Of a stretch of DNA of 64,000 nt, positions 9,125 to 17,594 are shown in pieces; the stretch's first letter is position 1; every line of letters begins with the position of its first letter. The translations under genes were made by a program, and so were the position numbers. The stretch comes from an uncultured Pedosphaera sp. GTDB taxonomy: Bacteria > Verrucomicrobiota > Verrucomicrobiia > Limisphaerales > Pedosphaeraceae. The stretch lies in NCBI GenBank assembly GCA_903918755.1, contig CAIXFN010000030.1:1-64000 (forward strand), in the 5' to 3' direction. The notes below the pieces were generated by a model that worked only from the letters and a program-made list of their open reading frames with translations, searched no databases and had not been told where the DNA came from.

Positions 9125-10753
9125 TTACCGCTGACGACCGCCGAGACGTCGCCGCACCGCCCGGGCGTAGTACGCTATCGGGATGATGGAAAGCACTGCG
9201 GACACACTGAAAATGATCATCTCGGTCCGTGCCTCGTGGGGGGCGGCGAACATTTGCCGGGCCACCGAATCATTCGCATGGGGAGCGAAGGCAACCGGTC
9301 CGATTGCCGCGATCCGGGCGATGGCAAAACCGCCACCGGCCGCGGTGCTCCAACCAACCGCGTGCAACCACGCATAGACTTTAACGCCGGCCGCCATGCA
9401 GCCGATTCCGATCAAACCGACCGCCGCTGTCCCCAGCGAAATCACTCCCACGCTGAGCGAGCCGACTGCGAAGATGCCGATCGAAACCGCCCCGACACTG
9501 ATGGGTGCCACCGCGAAGCCGCCCCACGCGATGAGCAGTCCATAGGCGCGATCCCCGCCCGCAAACCAACCGAAGACGGGGGGAGCGCCATCATCCGGGG
9601 AAGAAAATCGCGCATGAACCAGGGGTACGCCGAGCAAGGTCAACCGGCTGCGATACTCCCCGGCGGAAGAACCCACTTGATCCCTGGGATCACTGAAATA
9701 CTGCGGGTGCTGCCGTCGTTCCGTTGAGCGTAATACCCGCGCGGCGCGCATCACCCGGAACAACGCGATGGGAAAGCCAACCATGAAGGCCAGCACGACC
9801 GCCTGGCTGAGCCAGGCGAAGAGCACGCGCTGTTCCCACCAATGAAACGCAGCGGCTCGCAGCAAGTACAGCACCCCCAGCAATCCCAGCGCGCCAAAGA
9901 ACACCCCCAAGGTGGTCTTCACCGCAGCGCGACGCTCCCGGGGCGTCCGCGCCTGATCCAGATTGGCACGCAACGTCAACACGGCGGAGACGACGCCGGA
10001 CGCCGAAGCCAACAGGGCTGCCAGGCCCGTGGTCTTGGCGAGGAAGCCGCCATGGGCCACCGCCGTGACACCGATCCCGGCGGCCCGGGCCGGGGTTACC
10101 GTTGCCGGCAGTGCCGCCAGCACGCCCAAAGTAAAAACGCGACCAGGGGTGCTGCGGGAAAGTGCGCCCTCCACAAAGGAAAGAATCCGCTCTTGCAGAA
10201 TCTTGCGACCACGGGCCAGCCGCTGCTTGACGGCATCTTCTGTGAGATCGAGCGCCGCAGCCACGTGCTCCACCGAACGATGCTCGCGGTAGTAGAGAAC
10301 CAGGGGTTCGCGATACAGTTCGGGAACCCGCTCAAGGGCGCTCCACAGAATCGCCTGTTCCTCTTTGTCCATCGCGAGATCCTGGGATGACTTGTCACCG
10401 GAAGGCATTTCCTCGGCCAGTTCAAGCCCTTCGGCCCGCCGCACCGGTTCGTGGCCTTCCGAACGATGCAACCGGCAGACCTTATAGCGCAGAATTCCGC
10501 ACAACCAGGGTCGCAGTTTCTCGGGCTCGCGCAACGTGGCCAGCTGGCGCCACGCGTCCACGAATGCTTCCTGGGCCAGGTCCTCACTATGGCTCAGGCA
10601 GCCGGTGGCGGAATAGGCCAGGGAGCAGAGGAGGCGTTGATAGCGCTGCACAATCCGGCCAAACGCCTCACGATCGCCGGCAAGTGACGATGCCACCAAT
10701 TCCGCATCCGTGATCAGTTCTAGGGAGATCATGTTTTCCGGTATTTGCATCAT
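9125..10753 (-). CDS. ECF sigma factor fused to a C-terminal integral-membrane domain
   Basis: 542 residues. Residues ~15-90 are sigma region 2 (AFGRIVQRYQRLL, DLAQEAFVDAWRQL) and ~130-185 sigma region 4 (LYREPLVLYYREHRSVEHVA, EDAVKQRLARGRKIL). The remainder is membrane protein: several long hydrophobic helices, then a low-complexity stretch of Gly-Ser/Ala-Val steps (VGAVSIGIFAVGSLSVGV). A fused membrane domain could tether the sigma factor or replace a separate anti-sigma. No anti-sigma gene is adjacent. AGGTGA lies just upstream of tandem ATGs at 10753 and 10750, supporting this start. It is divergent from the CIA30 gene. Confidence 0.85.
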   Translation of the reverse strand: MMQIPENMISLELITDAELVASSLAGDREAFGRIVQRYQRLLCSLAYSATGCLSHSEDLAQEAFVDAWRQLATLREPEKLRPWLCGILRYKVCRLHRSEGHEPVRRAEGLELAEEMPSGDKSSQDLAMDKEEQAILWSALERVPELYREPLVLYYREHRSVEHVAAALDLTEDAVKQRLARGRKILQERILSFVEGALSRSTPGRVFTLGVLAALPATVTPARAAGIGVTAVAHGGFLAKTTGLAALLASASGVVSAVLTLRANLDQARTPRERRAAVKTTLGVFFGALGLLGVLYLLRAAAFHWWEQRVLFAWLSQAVVLAFMVGFPIALFRVMRAARVLRSTERRQHPQYFSDPRDQVGSSAGEYRSRLTLLGVPLVHARFSSPDDGAPPVFGWFAGGDRAYGLLIAWGGFAVAPISVGAVSIGIFAVGSLSVGVISLGTAAVGLIGIGCMAAGVKVYAWLHAVGWSTAAGGGFAIARIAAIGPVAFAPHANDSVARQMFAAPHEARTEMIIFSVSAVLSIIPIAYYARAVRRRLGGRQR

Positions 10754-10787
10754 AGTTCACCTGCAAGTGCCCGGAAAGCCCCAACCG

Positions 10788-10884
10788 GTGACAGGATTTT
10801 TTTGTTCCCCTTGACCAGCCGGGCGGAAGGGGGCGTAAAGCTTTGATAATCAGGTCATTGCATTGGTGTAAAAAATTTTGTCAC
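10788..10884. promoter_or_regulatory. Long-spaced inverted repeat in the divergent promoter region
   Basis: GTGACAGGATTTTTT at 10788-10802 matches the reverse complement of 10870-10884 (GTGACAAAATTTTTT) at 13 of 15 positions. The arms flank most of the space between the membrane-fused sigma gene and the CIA30 gene. It could be a pair of binding sites for divergent control, but the T-runs inflate the match. Confidence 0.35.
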
Positions 10885-11004
10885 GGCGAGGCTGGATCTG
10901 GCCACCTATCAGGGACAGGGCATGCGAGCACTCTCCCATGGCTTGCAAACCAGCGGCAAGTTCCCGCATGACCCCACAACTCCAACAAAATACAGAACTC
11001 CATT

Positions 11005-11622
11005 ATGAAAACTCAATTGATTCCAGCTTCACCCAGAACCTGCCGAGCCCGGCGGCGCGCCACCTTGATCACCGCGCTGATCATTCTCACTTCGATCGCG
11101 GCGCAGCCCGCGACCACTCCGCTGTTGCTGGACGATTACGCGAATCCGAAGACGAACAAGAACGGAGTCGAACGGCGGCTCATCGACGACAAGGGCGCCG
11201 GCAGCAAGTCGCAGGCCACCGTGAAATGCGAGAATGGGGTACTCACCGTCAAAGGGGAATTGGTGCCGGGACGCGGAGTTCCGGCGTTTATCAGTGAGGT
11301 GTCCCCCCTTTCCGCGGATGGCAAACCGCAGGATTTGACGCGCTTCGAGGGCGTTCGCCTCCGGGTCAAGGTAACCAAGGGGCTTTTGGTCGTGCAAGTG
11401 GGCAGTACCGAGATTCAGAACTATGACTACCATGCCAGTCCGCCGATCACCGGCAAGCCAGGCGAGTTTCAGGAGGTTCGCATTCCCTTCAAAGCGATGA
11501 AGCGCGCGTGGTCGGAGCAAACCGCGCTCAACCTTAAATCCATCACCAGCGTCAGCCTGGTCTCGTTCGCCGTGGCCCGGGATTCGTTTGAGTACGCCGT
11601 GGACGAAATCGGCTTCTATTGA
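11005..11622 (+). CDS. Secreted CIA30-domain protein
   Basis: 205 residues with an Arg-rich N-terminus and a hydrophobic stretch (LITALIILTSIAA) that should direct export. The rest matches the CIA30/NDUFAF1-like beta-sandwich: an early LLLDDY, a middle FEGVRLRVK, the IPFKAM strand, and the characteristic end FEYAVDEIGFY. In bacteria these galactose-binding-like domains are of unclear function; the mitochondrial name comes from complex I assembly and should not be taken as the role here. It is followed within about 30 bp by an acyltransferase gene on the same strand, suggesting an operon. Confidence 0.75.
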   Translation: MKTQLIPASPRTCRARRRATLITALIILTSIAAQPATTPLLLDDYANPKTNKNGVERRLIDDKGAGSKSQATVKCENGVLTVKGELVPGRGVPAFISEVSPLSADGKPQDLTRFEGVRLRVKVTKGLLVVQVGSTEIQNYDYHASPPITGKPGEFQEVRIPFKAMKRAWSEQTALNLKSITSVSLVSFAVARDSFEYAVDEIGFY

Positions 11623-11649
11623 ACCGTGATGTTAAGAAATCTGAGATCT

Positions 11650-12948
11650 ATGAACTCATCCATTCCCCAGGGCCCGTTGGTCGCATTGCCAGGCACGGAA
11701 AACTCCCGACTGGATTATCTCGATGCGACGCGGGCCTTCGCGCTCCTGCTGGGCATCGTGTTTCACGCGAGCCTGTCGTTTACGCCGGCCTTCCTGGGCT
11801 GGGCGGTTCAGGATGTTTCGACCTGTCCGCTCGTCGCTCTGTTCATGACAATCAGCCACTCGTTCCGCATGGAGACTTTCTTCCTGCTGGCGGGGTTCCT
11901 CAGTCAACTGGCCTTTCACCGCCAAGGTGTCGGGGCCTTTGTTCGCTCCCGCCTGCTGCGCATTGTAGTGCCGTTTGTCGTGGGTTGGTTCATGCTCCAT
12001 CCGCTGGTGGTGTCGGGGTGGATCATGGGTGCCGCCAGTCTTCGCGGCCGCGTTGATGTTTTGGGTGCTCTGTTGGGAGGATTCCGGAGCTTGGCGACCC
12101 TTCCGCAAGGGCTCTTTACGGGCTCGCATCTCTGGTTTCTCTATTACCTCGCGCTGATTACGGCGCTGACGCTCGCCGTGCGGGGCTTGATGCGGACCGC
12201 CGGGTCTGGGCACACCGTAGGGCTTCGTCGGGCGGACGCTCTGGTCGCCTCACTGGCGAACTCCCCGGTTTCCGTTGTGATCCTGGCGATTCCGACGGCC
12301 AGCGCGCTCTGGTTTATGCGGTTCTGGGGCATGGATACGCCGGATCAGACGCTGGTCCCGCAACTGCCGGCGCTTTTCGTTTTCGGCAGCTTCTTCGTTC
12401 TGGGGTGGATGTTGAACCGGCAAGGCGAAGCGCTTTCCCAGATCACGCGGCTTACTCTGCCACGCGCGATCTGGGCGGGCCTGGGTCTCGCCGCCGTTCT
12501 CATTCTGGGCGACATCGAACGCGATCCCGCGCATCCCCATTACCTCGCGGCGCACGTGGCTTATGCCGCGGGCTACGCTCTCACCATGTGGTCGTTCGCC
12601 TTTCTGACCATTGGCGCTTTTCGGAAGCTCGCGGCGCGGCCCAGCGCGTTCATTCGCTACCTCGCCGACTCCTCCTATTGGATGTACCTGCTCCACCTGC
12701 CGGTCGTGGTCTGGCTCCAGGTGGCCGTAGCCGAATTGCCGCTGCACTGGTCGCTCAAGCTGGCGCTTATCTCCAGCGTCACCGTTGGCCTTTCCTTGTT
12801 GACCTATGACCTCTTCGTGCGCTCGACCTTTATCGGATGGTTACTGAACGGTCGTCGCCGGGAGCGCGTGATCGCACCCTGGTTGCTCAGCAGTATTGGT
12901 CTCCGGTGGCAAGTGAGAATCGGGATACGAACGTTCGCAAAAAGATAG
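11650..12948 (+). CDS. Acyltransferase family 3 (OpgC-like) membrane protein
   Basis: About 432 residues and roughly ten membrane helices. It opens with RLDYLDATRAFALLLGIVFHASL, where the early Arg-Asp and the following His mark the acyltransferase-3 family. Later segments such as LADSSYWMYLLHLPVVVWLQ match the family's C-terminal helices. These enzymes move acyl or succinyl groups onto exported sugars or lipids; the substrate cannot be read from sequence. Starts at GTG 11626, ATG 11629 and ATG 11650 are all possible; I chose 11650 because the preceding residues add nothing family-like. It is probably cotranscribed with the CIA30 gene. Confidence 0.85.
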   Translation: MNSSIPQGPLVALPGTENSRLDYLDATRAFALLLGIVFHASLSFTPAFLGWAVQDVSTCPLVALFMTISHSFRMETFFLLAGFLSQLAFHRQGVGAFVRSRLLRIVVPFVVGWFMLHPLVVSGWIMGAASLRGRVDVLGALLGGFRSLATLPQGLFTGSHLWFLYYLALITALTLAVRGLMRTAGSGHTVGLRRADALVASLANSPVSVVILAIPTASALWFMRFWGMDTPDQTLVPQLPALFVFGSFFVLGWMLNRQGEALSQITRLTLPRAIWAGLGLAAVLILGDIERDPAHPHYLAAHVAYAAGYALTMWSFAFLTIGAFRKLAARPSAFIRYLADSSYWMYLLHLPVVVWLQVAVAELPLHWSLKLALISSVTVGLSLLTYDLFVRSTFIGWLLNGRRRERVIAPWLLSSIGLRWQVRIGIRTFAKR

Positions 12949-13063
12949 TAGGCCGGATTTGGCAGTGCTATACAAAGGCGGCAACGGCCGGTTCACCGAA
13001 TTGATCTTTTCCTGAAGGTTTGCCAAAGAAATGAACTTCACCAGAAGCCGACCGAAGGAGACC

Positions 13064-14626
13064 ATGTGGGGACTCCTTCGCGCGCTCCTCGCCTTGGCCC
13101 TGCTGGCGCTGCCCAACAAATCCCGGGCGCTCGCGGTCACCTCGAAGGCAAGCCCCAATATTCTACTCATTCTCGCGGACGATCTCGGTTATGGCGATGT
13201 GGGGTGCTACAACCCAGAGGCAAAAATCCCCACGCCCAATTTGGATCGACTGGCCCGCAGCGGCATGCGGTTCACCGATGCGCACAGTTCCTCGACCGTT
13301 TGCACGCCCAGTCGGTATGGCATTCTGACCGGGCGGATGGGTTTCCGCGCCCGCTCCTGGAGCGTTTTCGAAGGGGTAGGGGGTCCGTGCCTGGTCGAGC
13401 CCGAACGTTTGACTTTGCCGCAAATGCTGCGGGCGCAGGGTTACGCCACCGCCATGACGGGCAAGTGGCACCTTGGTCTCACCTTTCTGGATCGTGCGGG
13501 ACAGCGCATCACGCAACCTGGCGTGGAAGGCGTCAAAATGATCGATTACAGCCGCGCGATTCCGGATGCCCCGATTCATCGGGGATTTGATCGTTTCTTC
13601 GGGACCGCTTGCTGTCCCACCACGGATTATTTGTATGCCTTCATTGAGGGCGATCGCATCCCGGTACCGCCCACGGGACCTTTGGATAAATCCAAAATAC
13701 CAAAGAACCCTTACACGGTGGACAACCGGCCCGGACTGGTGGCGCCGGATTATGATCTCGAGGAAGTGGACATAGTCTTTCTCAAGAAGAGTCAGGAGTT
13801 CCTGGAACAACACGTCAAGTCCAAGCCAGACCAACCGTTCTTCCTTTATCATGCCAGTTCCGCCGTGCACCTGGCCTCGCTTCCCGGCCGTGATTTCAAA
13901 GGCAAGACGAAAGCGGGGCCGCACGGCGACCTGATCGCCGAGTTCGACCTTATGGTTGGCGAGTTGCTGAAAACCCTGGAACGACTCCACGTGGCCGACA
14001 ATACGCTGGTTATCGTTACCAGTGACAACGGCCCGGAAACCACCACGGTCGTCCATATGCGCGCCGACTATGGCCATGATGGCGCCCGACCCTGGCGTGG
14101 CTTCAAGCGCGACCAGTGGGAAGGGGGCCATCGGGTGCCGCTGCTCGTTCAGTGGCCGGGTCGGGTGCGACCGGGCAGCGTTTGCGATCGCACCCTCTGT
14201 CTGACCGATTTGATGGCCACCTGTGCCGGTGTGAGCGGAGCCAGCCTTCCGGACAATGCAGCGGAGGACAGTTTTGATTTTTCCCCGGTACTTTTGGGGC
14301 AGGGGATCGAACAACCGGAACGCGGCTTCACCCTCCACCAGGCAGTGCGCAACCGTCCTCTGGCCATTCGGCGCGGCCCCTGGAAATACCTCGACCATCA
14401 GGGCTCGGGTGGCAACAACTACGACGAGTCCGAATTGAAACCTTTCGCTCTTCCCGACACCGCGCCCGCGGCTCCCGGCCAGCTTTACAATCTCACTTCC
14501 GATCCGAGTGAGCGGACGAATCGTTACTTTGAAAGCAGCGAAATCGCCAAAGAGCTGAAGGGCAAGCTCGAGGAGGTCAAACAATCCGGGCGCAGTGTGC
14601 CGCTACCCCGGCAAACGGCACATTGA
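13064..14626 (+). CDS. Secreted S1-family arylsulfatase
   Basis: 520 residues. The frame opens at 13031, but GAAGGAG sits 4 nt before the ATG at 13064, and this start yields a clean signal peptide (MWGLLRALLALALLALP). The metal site NILLILADDLGYGDVG and the CTPSR motif at residues 80-84 identify a type I sulfatase in which Cys80 is converted to formylglycine by a separate maturase, not in the window. ATAMTGKWHLG and TSDNGPE supply further active-site residues. It would remove sulfate esters from polysaccharides in the periplasm. A sialate esterase gene follows 26 bp after its stop, in line with a glycan-degradation operon. Confidence 0.93.
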   Translation: MWGLLRALLALALLALPNKSRALAVTSKASPNILLILADDLGYGDVGCYNPEAKIPTPNLDRLARSGMRFTDAHSSSTVCTPSRYGILTGRMGFRARSWSVFEGVGGPCLVEPERLTLPQMLRAQGYATAMTGKWHLGLTFLDRAGQRITQPGVEGVKMIDYSRAIPDAPIHRGFDRFFGTACCPTTDYLYAFIEGDRIPVPPTGPLDKSKIPKNPYTVDNRPGLVAPDYDLEEVDIVFLKKSQEFLEQHVKSKPDQPFFLYHASSAVHLASLPGRDFKGKTKAGPHGDLIAEFDLMVGELLKTLERLHVADNTLVIVTSDNGPETTTVVHMRADYGHDGARPWRGFKRDQWEGGHRVPLLVQWPGRVRPGSVCDRTLCLTDLMATCAGVSGASLPDNAAEDSFDFSPVLLGQGIEQPERGFTLHQAVRNRPLAIRRGPWKYLDHQGSGGNNYDESELKPFALPDTAPAAPGQLYNLTSDPSERTNRYFESSEIAKELKGKLEEVKQSGRSVPLPRQTAH

Positions 14627-14652
14627 GCAACGAGCCGCAAACAAACGAAAAA

Positions 14653-15870
14653 ATGAAAAATCCACCTCCATTCCTGCAATGCTGCCTGCTGGCGGCATTG
14701 ATCGCCGTCCCCGCGGTTACGGCGGGGCCGAAACCGCTGCAAATCTACATCCTGGCCGGGCAATCGAACATGCAGGGACATGCCAAAGTCAGCACGTTCG
14801 AGCACATCGGCATGGACCCGGCCACCCGGCCAATGCTGGCGGAAATGCAGAACCCGGACGGAACCCCCAAGGTTTGTGAGCGGGTTTGGATTTGTTCGAT
14901 TGGTTCCGCTGACACAGAGCAGACGGGAAAGTTGACGGCCGGCTTTGGCGCGAGCCAAAACGGGCCAAAAATCGGGCCGGAATTCACGTTTGGACTGTAT
15001 CTGCAGAAGTTCAACGACGCGCCCATTTTGCTCATCAAGACTGCCTGGGGTGGCAAGAGCCTGAATACCGATTTCCGTCCGCCGAGCGCGGGGCCGTATG
15101 TGTTCAATGAAAGGCAACTCGCCGCTTTCCAAAAGCAGGGCAAGGACGTCGCCGCCATGAAAGCCGCGAAGGAAAAGGAAACGGGCGTGAACTACCATCT
15201 CATGGTCGATTATGTGAAATCCGTGCTCGGTGATCTCCAGCGCGTCATGCCCGGTTACGACGCGGCGCAGGGCTACGAGCTGGCGGGATTCGTCTGGTTC
15301 CAAGGTTGGAACGACATGGTGGATGGCAGCACTTATCCAAATCGTGACCAGCCCGGCGGGTACGATGCCTACAGCGTGACGATGGCGCATTTCATCCGCG
15401 ATGTGCGGAAGGAATTGAACGCGCCGAAATTGCCATTTGTAATCGGCGTGCTCGGCATCGGAGGGCCCACGGCCGATTATGGTCCTGACCAGCTGCGCTA
15501 TCAGGGAATCCATCAACACTTCCGCGATGCGATGGCGGCCCCGGCGCACTTGCCGGAGTTCCGAGGCAACGTCGCGGCCATGCTGGCAGAAAAATATTGG
15601 GACCCCGAGTTGACCAACGCCAAGACGAAGGAAAACGAAATCCGGCAGCGGTCCAAGAAGCTCGCGACCTCGAATAAAATGACCCTTGCCGAGGAAGAAG
15701 CCGCGCTTGATAAACAGCTTGCCGAAGGCCTCACGGCGCACGAGCGCCTGGTGCTGGAAAAAGGCATCTCCAACCTGGAATTCCACTACCTGGGATCGGC
15801 AAAGATTCTCGGAGGAATCGGCAAGGGACTGGCCGAAACCATGGCCGAACTCAAACAGCTCAAAAAATGA
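14653..15870 (+). CDS. Sialate O-acetylesterase-like SGNH esterase (SASA domain)
   Basis: 405 residues. The signal peptide is MKNPPPFLQCCLLAALIAVPAVTA. IYILAGQSNMQGHA contains the SGNH nucleophile Ser, and FVWFQGWNDMV supplies the conserved Gly/Asn block of the DUF303/SASA family. A charged helical C-terminal extension (ENEIRQRSKKLATSNKM) is less typical and may be lineage-specific. It removes acetyl groups from sugars, freeing glycans for the sulfatase and glycosidases. The frame extends upstream to a TTG overlapping the sulfatase stop, but the ATG at 14653 gives the signal peptide directly. Likely an operon with the upstream sulfatase. Confidence 0.88.
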   Translation: MKNPPPFLQCCLLAALIAVPAVTAGPKPLQIYILAGQSNMQGHAKVSTFEHIGMDPATRPMLAEMQNPDGTPKVCERVWICSIGSADTEQTGKLTAGFGASQNGPKIGPEFTFGLYLQKFNDAPILLIKTAWGGKSLNTDFRPPSAGPYVFNERQLAAFQKQGKDVAAMKAAKEKETGVNYHLMVDYVKSVLGDLQRVMPGYDAAQGYELAGFVWFQGWNDMVDGSTYPNRDQPGGYDAYSVTMAHFIRDVRKELNAPKLPFVIGVLGIGGPTADYGPDQLRYQGIHQHFRDAMAAPAHLPEFRGNVAAMLAEKYWDPELTNAKTKENEIRQRSKKLATSNKMTLAEEEAALDKQLAEGLTAHERLVLEKGISNLEFHYLGSAKILGGIGKGLAETMAELKQLKK

Positions 15871-15981
15871 GGCGGAGGGAAGCCGCGATGGAAACTTGAT
15901 CGGTGGACGGCAAATGGTTGACCCAAACATCAAAAGCTGCTACCACTGGGATTGGCCGATTGCACGAACCATTTTGATTCT

Positions 15982-16257
15982 ATGCCAAAATACCTGATCG
16001 AACGTGAAATAACGGGAGCCGGGAAACTGACGCCGGAAGATTTGCGCGGCATTTCGCAGAAATCGTGCGGAGTACTCCGCAGCCTGGGGCCGCAGATCCA
16101 GTGGCTGGAAAGCTATGTGACCGATGACAAGGTTTACTGTGTATATATTGCGCCGGATGAGGCAACGGTCCGCGAACACGCGAGGCAGGGAGGTTTTCCG
16201 GCGAACCGGGTTTCCGAAATAAAGAGGATGATTGATCCCACTACCGCGGAGGCTTGA
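15982..16257 (+). CDS. DUF4242-family small protein (SCO4226-like)
   Basis: 91 residues starting MPKYLIEREI. Strand patterns such as VLRSLGPQIQWLESYVTDDKVYCVYIAPD followed by EATVREHARQGGFPANRVSEI are diagnostic of DUF4242. One characterised relative, SCO4226, binds nickel; whether this protein does is not shown by sequence. The start at 15982 drops ten poorly conserved residues present in the longer frame. It has no signal peptide, so it should be cytoplasmic. It stands apart from its neighbours. Confidence 0.8.
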   Translation: MPKYLIEREITGAGKLTPEDLRGISQKSCGVLRSLGPQIQWLESYVTDDKVYCVYIAPDEATVREHARQGGFPANRVSEIKRMIDPTTAEA

Positions 16258-16455
16258 CTCGTGCACTCGACCGCGCAAGGGGCCATCTTGTCCACGCCGG
16301 GACGCGATCCCGCCGTCGCGGGGCTGCCAGCGGGACGCTGCCAAAAGTCTGGCTTTTCGGGCGTCGTGAACTTGGTCAGACGCGCGATCAGCTTTTGATT
16401 TGGCGGATGTCTTTAGCCCCGCCGATGACTCGACACCGGGCCCCTCTCCCTGGGC

Positions 16456-16860
16456 ATGAAAGAAGAGCTTGATCCGCGATGCGTCATTCAGGGGATTGCC
16501 AGGCGCATTACCGTTTTGCACGACCGCATCCATGAAACCTTCAAGAAGCGGGACGACGGCCCGGAAGCACGCGCAGAGTGGTCGCAGGCCTGTGATGAAT
16601 TTCACCGTCAGTACGATGGTCTGGCATTTCCTGGTGGCTACGAGGCGGGGTTGGAGAAAATTCGGGCGGGGGACAGTCGGGCGATTGAGGACGCGCTCGC
16701 CTTTGTCGAGGTTCGTCCCTATTTCTTTCGTTCGCAGTATATGAGGAAAAAGCTCATGCGACGGTTGAAACACGCGCCGCTGACTCCGCGACAAAGTGAA
16801 CGATTTCAAACGGCATTGGCGGCCGACAAGAAGAAAGATCGTCACCAACGCCAAATGTAG
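16456..16860 (+). CDS. Hypothetical helical cytoplasmic protein
   Basis: 134 residues, charged and mostly helical, with no signal peptide. Distinct segments include RRITVLHDRIHETFKKRDD, EDALAFVEVRPYFFRSQYM and the basic end RKKLMRRLKHAPLT. I do not recognise the family. The choice over the long antisense frame (15940-16854) rests on its composition and compact size. It converges on the HEAT-repeat gene. Confidence 0.6.
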   Translation: MKEELDPRCVIQGIARRITVLHDRIHETFKKRDDGPEARAEWSQACDEFHRQYDGLAFPGGYEAGLEKIRAGDSRAIEDALAFVEVRPYFFRSQYMRKKLMRRLKHAPLTPRQSERFQTALAADKKKDRHQRQM

Positions 16861-16904
16861 AAGAATCGGTCAAAGCGAGGCAGACAGCTCGCGGATTCTG
16901 AGGG

Positions 16905-17546
16905 TTAAGGCTCTTTGCGCTTGGATTTTGGTTTGGGCGTTTTGCTTTTATCCGCCTGTACGGCGCCGGGATTTGTTGCCTTTCGCAGGTGGACCGGTGT
17001 GCGAGATTCTGTCGTTCGGCCGGCAATCCGTTCCAAGGCATCCTCCGCCTCTTCGCTGACGTACCACCAGCCAGGATACACGCTGGTGTCTTCCCGCGCG
17101 ATTTTGCGTAGCCGGGGAATGGCCTTTTGGCAGCGGAGCGAACCGAGACCAAAGCAGGCCCAGAAGCGCAGGGTGGCCGAAGGCGAGTCGAGCATTAGCA
17201 GCATGAGTTCTTCCGCTTTCAGCTGCAACTTGGTCTTGCGCGGGGCCAGGTCGAAGTGATTAGCGAGGCCCTCCACGGCTTGCGCCCTTACCGAGTCTTG
17301 CTCGCCGGAGTCCGTCGCACAGGTTAGCAAAGCTTCAGCCGCCTTGCGGTCCTTTCCCCAGGACAAGGCATAAGCCGCCGCCTCACGGGAGTAGGCTTGA
17401 TCGCCGGAACGCATCACCCGGGCTAAATTAGCGATCAATTTGGCGCCATTGCGATGGGAGAGCAACTTCGCCGCCTCAAACGCGTCCAACTGGTTGCGCC
17501 GTTCAAGTTGGGCCAATAGCTTGGCAGTGGTGGGAGCGGCGCTCAT
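16905..17546 (-). CDS. HEAT-repeat protein downstream of the giant helicase
   Basis: 213 residues composed of paired helices of HEAT or PBS-lyase type (SREAAAYALSWGKDRKAAEALL, SVRAQAVEGLANHF, TLRFWACFGLGSLRCQKAIP), ending in a Lys/Pro-rich tail (KSKTPKPKSKRKEP). HEAT proteins bind other proteins or nucleic acid. It lies 48 bp downstream of the 1854-residue helicase-nuclease on the same strand, so it may be the third gene of that transcript. It is equally compatible with an independent role. Confidence 0.75.
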   Translation of the reverse strand: MSAAPTTAKLLAQLERRNQLDAFEAAKLLSHRNGAKLIANLARVMRSGDQAYSREAAAYALSWGKDRKAAEALLTCATDSGEQDSVRAQAVEGLANHFDLAPRKTKLQLKAEELMLLMLDSPSATLRFWACFGLGSLRCQKAIPRLRKIAREDTSVYPGWWYVSEEAEDALERIAGRTTESRTPVHLRKATNPGAVQADKSKTPKPKSKRKEP

Positions 17547-17594
17547 TTTAGCTCGATCGAATACCTGCCGAGTGAACTGGTTTGTCGAGGCGTT

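Noticed and set aside
13163-15933. Two long minus-strand frames (473 and 469 codons) opposite the sulfatase and esterase
   Set aside because: They are antisense to genes with intact active-site motifs and signal peptides, and their compositions are Arg/Gly/Gln-rich shadows.
15940-16854. 304-codon minus-strand frame
   Set aside because: It covers the DUF4242 gene and the 16456 gene on the other strand and has no family features.
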